A stretch of DNA of 10,854 bases, taken from NCBI RefSeq assembly GCF_901212675.1, contig NZ_CAAKOQ010000026.1, positions 1 to 10,854 on the forward strand, read 5' to 3'. This stretch comes from Olsenella uli. Lineage in GTDB: Bacteria; Actinomycetota; Coriobacteriia; Coriobacteriales; Atopobiaceae. Shown here in pieces: positions 6,155 to 10,854 of this stretch. The stretch's first letter is position 1; each line of letters begins with the position of its first letter. Position numbers and translations under genes: made by a program. Below the pieces are notes generated by a model that did not search any database, had not been told where the DNA came from, and worked only from the letters and a program-made list of their open reading frames with translations.

Positions 6155-6334
6155 GTCTCCCAGCCCGGGTGGGCTTGTTCGAGCGGCTTGTCCAAAGCAA
6201 ACGGCCAGCCATGCTCGACGTTGATGGAAGGCCCTTTCCCTCGCCAATCAAGGCCAAGGCGCGCATGCAAAGCCCCGGAACCTGGTCTCCCGAAGCCAAA
6301 TGTCACCGCCTCGGCCCCTCCTCGGAACCCACAG
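6155..6334. other. Intergenic DNA without a recognisable gene
   Basis: Short open frames exist on both strands, but none has an RBS with a recognisable family. One minus-strand frame (about 6118-6306, containing HGWPFALDKPLEQAHPGWET) has protein-like composition and reminds me of recurrent hypothetical proteins in Coriobacteriia, which could mean that this stretch is a multicopy intergenic repeat rather than a gene. I cannot test that here. Confidence 0.3.
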
Positions 6335-6485
6335 AAACAAAACTATCGAGTTTGCTGCAGTCGAAACGGGTTTCGCCAAGTAGACCCCAGGTTTGTCCCA
6401 GAAAAAAGCCAGGTCAACGTTTTGCCAAGAATCTGTCTACTTGACGACATGCACATCAACTGCAGCAAACTCGATAGTTTTGTTT
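6335..6485. repeat. 151-bp long imperfect palindrome
   Basis: The outer 27 bases on each side (6335-6361 and 6459-6485) are perfectly complementary and contain a central CTGCAG. Moving inward there are equal 11-base diverged segments on both sides (about 4 of 11 matching), then 13-base arms TCGCCAAGTAGAC (6373-6385) and GTCTACTTGACGA (6435-6447) with one mismatch, then a 49-base centre. The arms align without a gap over 51 bases. A direct copy of TTTYGCCAAG also occurs at 6371 and 6421. No target-site duplication is visible at the ends, and no credible gene lies within. It could be a MITE-like or REP-like repeat or a structured RNA. Confidence 0.75.
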
Positions 6486-6658
6486 GGGAGTTGGCCGCAT
6501 GTCCCCTTGTGGCACCGCTGGAGTCCTTTTCCAGCACGCCAACCACATGCGTGCGAGCAGATCGAAGGCAGCAAGGGCCCTGGACATGCATGAAAGCGCC
6601 GGCAGCACGGGGTAGGCCGGGCGATGGCCGGCAACCGGGGAACGAGCTGGTCTTTTGC

Positions 6659-6664
6659 TAGGAT
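6659..6664 (+). promoter_or_regulatory. -10 box for a probable leaderless kinase mRNA
   Basis: TAGGAT ends 7 bases before the kinase ATG (6672), so transcription would begin at or next to the start codon. There is no Shine-Dalgarno box between them. No good -35 hexamer is visible at the usual distance. The rest of 6486-6658 holds only short weak dyads. Confidence 0.5.
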
Positions 6665-6671
6665 TGTCCCC

Positions 6672-8015
6672 ATGACTACTTCCTCGACAGACGGGCTTCA
6701 CGACGAGCTCTCGGTACATCTTGGCACGCTGGGCGATGCGCCTGCGTCGTCGGCAGGCGCCTTCCGCGTGGAGCGCGTGCTCAAGGAGTCGCCAAGCGAG
6801 GTGACCCAGCTCGCGTGGCTGCGCGCGGAGGGCGGCGGCGAGCTGGGGCCCTTCGTCCGCAAGCTCATCGTCGCAGGTGCGGGGCTCGGTGGAGCCTACC
6901 GCGAGCTCTTCGAGGCGGAGCGGTCGGGCCGTCACTTCCGCCACCTCCCGCGCCTGCTCGACGTGCACGAGGAGGCTGGGCGGCTCGTCGTGGTCATGGA
7001 GTACATCCCGGGGGCGACGCTTGCCGAGGTCATCCGCGCGGCAGACCCCGCCCAGCGCCCGGGCCTGGCCGCCCGGCTCATGCCGGTCATCTGCGACGCC
7101 GTCTCGGAGCTGCACGAGGCGTTCGACTCGCCCATCATCCACCGCGACCTCACGCCGGCCAACATCGTGTGCCCGGAGGGCGACCCGACCTCGCCCATCC
7201 TCATCGACCTGGGCATTGCCCGAAGCTGGCGCGAGGACGCGACGAGCGACACCACGCACTTTGGCACGCGTGCCTATGCGCCGCCCGAGCAGTTTGGCTT
7301 TGGCCAGACCGACGTGCGCAGCGACGTCTATGCGCTGGGGATGCTCGCCCTATTCTGCCTGCTCGGGCGCGACCCGCTGCCCGATGACCGCAACCGTGGC
7401 TTCGCCTTGCCGGGCGTGCCGGAGCCATGGCGGGCCGTGGTGAGCCGGGCTTGCGCCCTCGACCCGGCGGAGCGCCATGCCACCGCGCGCGAGCTGGGCC
7501 TGGCGCTCAGGGCGGTGGGGAAGTCGCAGGAGCTCCCTGCAAACGACACGTTACCGACAGAGCCAGCTACGCTGCAGCCGGAATCGGCCGCGTCCGCCGC
7601 CGGAAAGGCCGGTCGCGCGCACGATGGTGCCTTCCGTGCCCTCCGTCTCCGCGTGCTCGCGCTCTTCTCACGCGTGCCGGGCTGGCTTGGGCTCACCTGG
7701 AACCTGTGCCTCTTCGCGCTTGCCGTCCTTGTCGCGACTGGCTGCCTCTTCGCCATCATCGACCCCAACGAGCACGACCGCGCCCTGCCGCAATGGTTCC
7801 TCCTGTTCCAGTACGGCGTCTTCGTGCCCGTCTTCGTGCTGCCCTACCTCTACGCCTTCTGCGACCGACGCTGGCTTCGCCGGCGCATCCCGGCCCTCGG
7901 ACGTGTCAGCGTCCTGCGCGAGACGGCGGTCTGCCTCGGTATCATGGTGCTTGCGGTCGTCGTATACCTCGGCGTCATTGCCATATCGGGCGTCACGCAA
8001 GTCTTTGCCCAGTAG
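6672..8015 (+). CDS. Membrane-anchored Ser/Thr protein kinase (PknB-like)
   Basis: A 447-aa kinase predicted to phosphorylate Ser/Thr residues from the cytoplasmic side of the membrane. The kinase domain spans about 31-283: a probable ATP-binding Lys in FVRKLI (K64), catalytic loop HRDLTPANIV (D159, N164), DLG in place of DFG (179-181), THFGTRAYAPPEQF as activation and APE segment (195-208), and SDVYALGML. The glycine-rich loop is replaced by KESPSEVT, which I believe is normal for this HTH-linked subfamily. A Ala/Pro-rich linker (284-318) leads to three hydrophobic segments (about 343-363, 376-396, 417-438), so there is no large extracellular sensor. The ATG at 6672 follows a -10 box by 7 bases, suggesting leaderless expression; an earlier in-frame start at 6624 would precede that box. 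The HTH gene is its probable partner, and the HAD gene follows 9 bases downstream. Confidence 0.9.
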   Translation: MTTSSTDGLHDELSVHLGTLGDAPASSAGAFRVERVLKESPSEVTQLAWLRAEGGGELGPFVRKLIVAGAGLGGAYRELFEAERSGRHFRHLPRLLDVHEEAGRLVVVMEYIPGATLAEVIRAADPAQRPGLAARLMPVICDAVSELHEAFDSPIIHRDLTPANIVCPEGDPTSPILIDLGIARSWREDATSDTTHFGTRAYAPPEQFGFGQTDVRSDVYALGMLALFCLLGRDPLPDDRNRGFALPGVPEPWRAVVSRACALDPAERHATARELGLALRAVGKSQELPANDTLPTEPATLQPESAASAAGKAGRAHDGAFRALRLRVLALFSRVPGWLGLTWNLCLFALAVLVATGCLFAIIDPNEHDRALPQWFLLFQYGVFVPVFVLPYLYAFCDRRWLRRRIPALGRVSVLRETAVCLGIMVLAVVVYLGVIAISGVTQVFAQ

Positions 8016-8024
8016 GGAGCCCTC

Positions 8025-8900
8025 GTGATAAAGCTGTTCGCAAGTGACCTCGACGGAACGCTGCTTAACCTCCTGCACGAGACCGACCGTACGATCCGCG
8101 ACGCGATTCGCGAGGTCACGGCCTCAGGGGCGCACTTTGCCGTGGCGACCGGGCGTACGATGCGCACAAGCCAGGACTTCGGGTTCTCGGGGCTCGCGTG
8201 CGAGGCCGTGTGTGCCAACGGCTCGATGGTGCTCGGGCGCGACGGCTCGCTGCTGCGCCACGTCGACGTCGACCCGGCGGCGCTCGAGGGGATGCTCAAG
8301 GCGTTCCCGCAGATTCCGTTCGAGTGCGTGGGACTCGAGAAGAGCCTCGTGCGCGGCTCGCAAGAGGCCTACCAGGCGGGATATCGCTCGGAGGGCCCGC
8401 TGAAGCAGCTGGTGGCCAGCATCGTCCTGCGCGGCATGCGGCGCGAGCAGTCCTCGCGCGTGGAGCGGCTCTTCGACCAGACGGACGCCGACGTGCTCAC
8501 GGGGCCGGTCTGCAAGGTGAACTGTCGCGTGGCCGACGAGGGCCTCGAGCGCGAGCTGCATGCGTTTCTCGCGGAGCACACGGACGCCATTGTGAACGCG
8601 CCCTTCAACCCCGTGATGTTCGAGATGACGAGCGCGGGCGTCAACAAGGGTGAGGCCGTGGCGTGGCTGACCAGCTACCTGGGGATTGGCGAGGACGAGG
8701 TGGCCGTCTACGGCGACGGCGGCAACGACGTCGTGATGCTCGAGCGCTTTGCAAAGTACGGGCACGCCTACGTGACCCATGGCGCCACGCCCGCCGCCAA
8801 GCGGGCCGCTGGTCAGGCCATCGGCTCGTGCATCGTCCACGCCGTGCCCCGCCACATGCTCGCCACCGTTCGCACCCAGGGTAGGGTTTGGATACGATAG
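8025..8900 (+). CDS. Cof-type HAD-superfamily phosphatase
   Basis: A 291-aa cytosolic hydrolase, probably dephosphorylating sugar phosphates, flavin phosphate or similar small metabolites; the exact substrate cannot be told. The HAD motifs are in order: DLDGT with nucleophile D8 and D10, ATGRT with T42, Lys in NKGEA (K208), and GDGGND (230-235). The large insert between motifs II and III is the C2 cap of the Cof/YbiV subgroup. Start is a GTG at 8025, with AGGGAG (8014-8019) overlapping the kinase stop codon; that spacing indicates translational coupling. The length is slightly above the usual 265-280 aa because of a short C-terminal tail (HMLATVRTQGRVWIR) that looks loosely constrained. Confidence 0.9.
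   Translation: MIKLFASDLDGTLLNLLHETDRTIRDAIREVTASGAHFAVATGRTMRTSQDFGFSGLACEAVCANGSMVLGRDGSLLRHVDVDPAALEGMLKAFPQIPFECVGLEKSLVRGSQEAYQAGYRSEGPLKQLVASIVLRGMRREQSSRVERLFDQTDADVLTGPVCKVNCRVADEGLERELHAFLAEHTDAIVNAPFNPVMFEMTSAGVNKGEAVAWLTSYLGIGEDEVAVYGDGGNDVVMLERFAKYGHAYVTHGATPAAKRAAGQAIGSCIVHAVPRHMLATVRTQGRVWIR
8869..8898 (+). promoter_or_regulatory. Possible promoter of the mntA-hepT operon
   Basis: TTCGCA (8869-8874) and TACGAT (8893-8898) are separated by 18 bases and lie inside the 3' end of the HAD gene, about 30 bases before the mntA ATG. A strong RBS (AGGGGAGG) follows. The match to consensus is moderate. Confidence 0.35.
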
Positions 8901-8927
8901 CTAAAAGGGCAGACAGGGGAGGTCAGT

Positions 8928-9227
8928 ATGAAGAGTGGCGTCGTGTACTCGACCAACGAGCTGAGGGGTCTCATCGTCCCGCTTGTCCGCAAGTACGGCC
9001 TGCGCGGTGCCCGCCTGTTTGGCTCCTACGCAAGGGGGGAGGCCGATGCCTCCTCGGACATCGATGTTCTTCTCGACGCCGGAGATGGATTTCGTCCGCT
9101 CTCCATCTATGCGCTTTCCGAGGACCTTCGTGCCAGCTCGGGGAAGGACGTCGACGTTTACGAGCTCTCCGAGCTCAACCCTGGCGAGTTCAGGGACACC
9201 GTCCTTCGCGAGGCGATAGCGCTATGA
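8928..9227 (+). CDS. mntA: MntA-type nucleotidyltransferase antitoxin
   Basis: A 99-aa minimal nucleotidyltransferase. In characterised MntA-HepT pairs the antitoxin neutralises the toxin by AMPylating a Tyr near its active site. The signature GSX10DXD is exact: GSYARGEADASSDID (G32, S33, D44, D46), followed by a likely third carboxylate in KDVDVYEL (D76). Length fits the family. The ATG at 8928 follows AGGGGAGG by about 5 bases. Its stop overlaps the hepT start as ATGA, so the pair is translationally coupled and the antitoxin is made first. All catalytic residues are present, so the antitoxin should be active. Confidence 0.88.
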   Translation: MKSGVVYSTNELRGLIVPLVRKYGLRGARLFGSYARGEADASSDIDVLLDAGDGFRPLSIYALSEDLRASSGKDVDVYELSELNPGEFRDTVLREAIAL

Positions 9228-9580
9228 GGCGGACTGATTCCTATCGTCTCAGCCGCATCGAAGAAATTGGCAGTCAGCTCATGGGGCTTATCGATGATGG
9301 GACCGTTACTCGGGAACTTCTGCTCGATGACTTCAAGATGCAGTGGATGGTGACGACGCCGCTCTACAACATCGGCGAGCAGGTGTACGCGCTCTCCGAC
9401 GAGCTCAAGTCAAGCCACCCCAAGGTTCCCTGGAGTGGCATCTCTGGTCTAAGGCACAGGCTTGTCCATGACTATGAGGGGACCAATTGGTCTATTGTCA
9501 CGAGTATTGTGTTCGATGAGGTGCCGGCTTTTCTCGAGCAGGTGTCGAGGATTAGGCGGACAATTCTCGAGGAGGGCTAG
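9224..9580 (+). CDS. hepT: HepT-like HEPN RNase toxin (DUF86)
   Basis: A 118-aa HEPN-domain toxin, a predicted RNase that stops growth when freed from MntA. The HEPN motif RX4HXY is present in GLRHRLVHDYEG: R77, H82 and Y84, where the Tyr is the expected AMPylation target. The usual polar residue after the Arg is His here instead of the common Asn. The fold fits: helices around 31-62 with TPLYNIGEQVYALSDELK, and a C-terminal helix PAFLEQVSRIRRTILEE. The ATG at 9224 overlaps the mntA stop. An open frame reaches back to 8888 but the portion before 9224 is shadow of mntA. Codon usage is less GC-biased than in neighbours, consistent with acquisition. Confidence 0.88.
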   Translation: MRRTDSYRLSRIEEIGSQLMGLIDDGTVTRELLLDDFKMQWMVTTPLYNIGEQVYALSDELKSSHPKVPWSGISGLRHRLVHDYEGTNWSIVTSIVFDEVPAFLEQVSRIRRTILEEG

Positions 9581-9603
9581 GATTCGCGACACAGCCCTTC
9601 TCA

Positions 9604-9637
9604 CGTCGGGCCCCGGCGCGTGAGCCGGGGCCCGACG
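9604..9637. terminator. Shared hairpin between hepT and the SIS gene
   Basis: A perfect 14-bp GC-rich stem (9604-9617 with 9624-9637) with a 6-base loop lies between two convergent genes, 23 bases after the hepT stop and 21 bases from the SIS stop. Neither side has a clear T-tract, so it is probably a bidirectional terminator or RNA-end stabiliser rather than a textbook intrinsic terminator. Confidence 0.6.
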
Positions 9638-9658
9638 CAACGATGCAAGGCTCTCGCT

Positions 9659-10402
9659 TTAGAATTCGTAGTGAATGCTGTTCCGATATTCGTCGTAGAG
9701 CTGGCGGTTGAGATCATCGCCCCCATCGAGGTTCGCACTATAGAAGATTGGCGGGTGTTTCATACCGCCGTCCACGAGCTTTTGCGTAAGTGCGGCAACG
9801 ATGGCGTTAAGCATGATTGCACCCACGACGGTAGATGTTGGGGAGACCTTCTGCTCGAGGCCATCGATTGCAACGGCTGCATCTCCGACATCACCGTGGT
9901 TGTCGAGCATAATGTCTGCAAGCTCAAACAGCCGCTTGCCAGATGGGTGTCGCGAGGTCACAGACTTTGAGTAGGAGAGGTTTGTCAGCGCAATGACCTT
10001 CGCGCCTGACTCGCGTGCCGCCATGGCAATCTCTACGGTAACTGGGTTTCTTCCAGAGACCGAGTGGGCAATGAGTACGTCGCCCGGCGCAAAGTACGCC
10101 TTGCTCTTTGCAAGGGAGGTACCGTAACCAACGAGACGCTCCATCTGGCTGGTGTGGGTAATGGGAGTCGTGTCTAGCATGATCTCCCGGCCGAAAATGG
10201 GATTGAAGAGCATGAGTCCGCCCGCCCGGTAATAGAGTTCCTCGGATAGGATCCCGGCGTGGCTCGCTCCGAACGTATAGATGGTTCCATGGGATAGGAT
10301 GCAGTCGTAGAGCAGGTCAACGCACTGCTCCATGTGTTCGGTTTCTTCCTGCTCAATCGTGGCGCGAAGTTTGTCGATGACATCGAAGTACTTGAATTCC
10401 AT
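9659..10402 (-). CDS. SIS-domain protein (UPF0309-like sugar isomerase domain)
   Basis: A 247-aa cytosolic protein of the SIS fold that binds phosphorylated sugars. Visible blocks are FGASHAG (44-50), DVLIAHSVSGRNPVTVE (108-124), the Ser/Gly loop of SIS domains, KVIALTNLSYS (135-145), and SPTSTVVG (187-194). Length fits the sugar-isomerase-domain proteins that accompany PTS or ABC sugar loci. The reaction is not determined; isomerase or deaminase-like roles are possible. I chose the ATG at 10402 (MEFKYFDVID) because GGGAGA lies 4 to 5 bases upstream; the frame is open to 10516 but those residues look untranslated. It follows a UlaA-type IIC gene in the same direction with an 88-base gap containing a hairpin, so it probably handles the sugar phosphate that permease imports. 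Confidence 0.85.
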   Translation of the reverse strand: MEFKYFDVIDKLRATIEQEETEHMEQCVDLLYDCILSHGTIYTFGASHAGILSEELYYRAGGLMLFNPIFGREIMLDTTPITHTSQMERLVGYGTSLAKSKAYFAPGDVLIAHSVSGRNPVTVEIAMAARESGAKVIALTNLSYSKSVTSRHPSGKRLFELADIMLDNHGDVGDAAVAIDGLEQKVSPTSTVVGAIMLNAIVAALTQKLVDGGMKHPPIFYSANLDGGDDLNRQLYDEYRNSIHYEF

Positions 10403-10417
10403 TATGTCTCCCATATG

Positions 10418-10450
10418 AAAAGGGCGGCGGGGCCTTGCGCTCCGTCGCCC
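10418..10450 (-). terminator. Terminator or attenuator between PTS IIC and SIS gene
   Basis: On the minus strand a 9-base stem with one A-C mismatch (10442-10450 with 10422-10430) and an 11-base loop is followed by TTTT. It ends just before the SIS RBS. It would reduce expression of the SIS gene relative to the permease. Confidence 0.55.
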
Positions 10451-10490
10451 TGTGAACACGTTTGAGCCGTGCGATTTCACATACGTCTGA

Positions 10491-10854
10491 TTAGGCAATA
10501 AGGCGGGCGACGGCACCTACCACCATGCCCCAGAGGTCGAAGTCCTGGCCGCCGTAGACGAGCATCCACTGCTGGATGGTGTTGTTGAAGAAGTAAGCGC
10601 CAAAACCGACGAGGAAGACGGCGATGATGCCAGAGACCGCAGCGCCAATGATGGCGCCACGCACGCCGCCGGTGGCATTGCCGACAATGGAGGCGCATCC
10701 AATCTCAAAGAAGCAGGTCGAGATGAGCGGGATGACGACGGTGGGGAAGATGCCCATGGATCCGGTCACGAGAATCGTGCAGATGGACGTAATCATGGCA
10801 ACAATGAAACCAATGACAAGGGCATTGGGGGCATACGGGAAGATGACGGGCACG
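10491..10854 (-). CDS. PTS ascorbate-type IIC permease (UlaA/SgaT family), C-terminal part
   Basis: The last 121 codons of an integral membrane sugar permease of the phosphotransferase system; the 5' part lies beyond the window. FPYAPNALVIGF is the conserved block seen in UlaA proteins (PYAPTAVLIGF), and FEIGCASIVGNATGGVRGAI matches the family's GNATGGYRGA loop. Three hydrophobic segments are visible (roughly codons 10-35, 38-58 and 68-92), and the protein ends shortly after GAVARLIA. The expected partners IIA and IIB should lie upstream (right of the window). The substrate may be L-ascorbate or a related sugar; the family is broader than ascorbate, so I leave the symbol blank. Confidence 0.85.
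   Translation of the reverse strand, partial: VPVIFPYAPNALVIGFIVAMITSICTILVTGSMGIFPTVVIPLISTCFFEIGCASIVGNATGGVRGAIIGAAVSGIIAVFLVGFGAYFFNNTIQQWMLVYGGQDFDLWGMVVGAVARLIA

Noticed and set aside
6393..6661. Short ORFs across the palindrome
   Set aside because: Frames on both strands contain translations of the same inverted arms and lack ribosome binding sites; the repeat structure explains them better.
8124..8855. Minus-strand 243-codon open frame
   Set aside because: It is antisense to the HAD phosphatase, whose four motifs are intact.
8888..9223. Upstream extension of the HepT frame
   Set aside because: It is out-of-frame shadow of mntA; the HepT family length and the ATGA overlap fix the start at 9224.
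1..10854. CRISPR array, tRNA, rRNA or riboswitch
   Set aside because: No regularly spaced repeats, cloverleaf or conserved rRNA or riboswitch core was seen in reading either strand; a faint structured RNA cannot be excluded without a covariance search.

Overview
The window looks like a chromosomal segment of a high-GC actinobacterium. The mix of a PTS ascorbate-type permease, a transmembrane Ser/Thr kinase paired with a small HTH protein, and a two-repeat Ltp-type lipoprotein suggests a Coriobacteriia gut or oral lineage (Olsenella, Collinsella or Atopobium-like). That placement is inference; there is no rRNA or marker gene here.

Bases 1-3000 (minus strand) are a collapsed prophage. Two lysis genes look intact: a phi-LC3-type holin and an Amidase_5 endolysin with two CPL-7 wall-binding repeats. 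Upstream of them, the packaging and head module is reduced to one ORF. Its N-terminus is a small terminase subunit and its C-terminus reads like the end of an SPP1-type portal, so the large terminase and most of the portal appear to be deleted. No capsid, tail or tape-measure gene is visible. Between 1361 and 2300 there are only doubtful small ORFs, one of which looks frame-shifted.

Bases 3000-5560 hold what would be the lysogeny end of the same element: a 69-aa basic phage-type protein (+), a HEPN-type Abi protein (-) that has lost its natural stop and reads antisense through that small gene, a degraded tyrosine integrase (+), and a Ltp-type lipoprotein (+) that by family analogy could block superinfection. 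These are accessory genes of the kind that stay useful to a host after the phage itself has decayed.

Bases 5560-8020 contain a small HTH protein (TTG start, strong RBS), a strong terminator, a 151-bp imperfect palindrome, and a Ser/Thr kinase with three C-terminal membrane segments and a start that looks leaderless. A Cof-type HAD phosphatase (8025-8900) follows, translationally coupled to the kinase. Next is a two-gene MntA-HepT toxin-antitoxin operon (8928-9580), ending at a long GC hairpin shared with the convergent strand.

The right end (minus strand) is ordinary carbohydrate metabolism: the C-terminal part of a UlaA/SgaT-family PTS IIC permease followed by a SIS-domain sugar-phosphate protein, with a terminator-like hairpin between them. 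The most notable features are the terminase-portal chimera, the antisense Abi/small-gene overlap, the long palindrome, and the clustering of four defence- or toxin-like loci beside a dead prophage.
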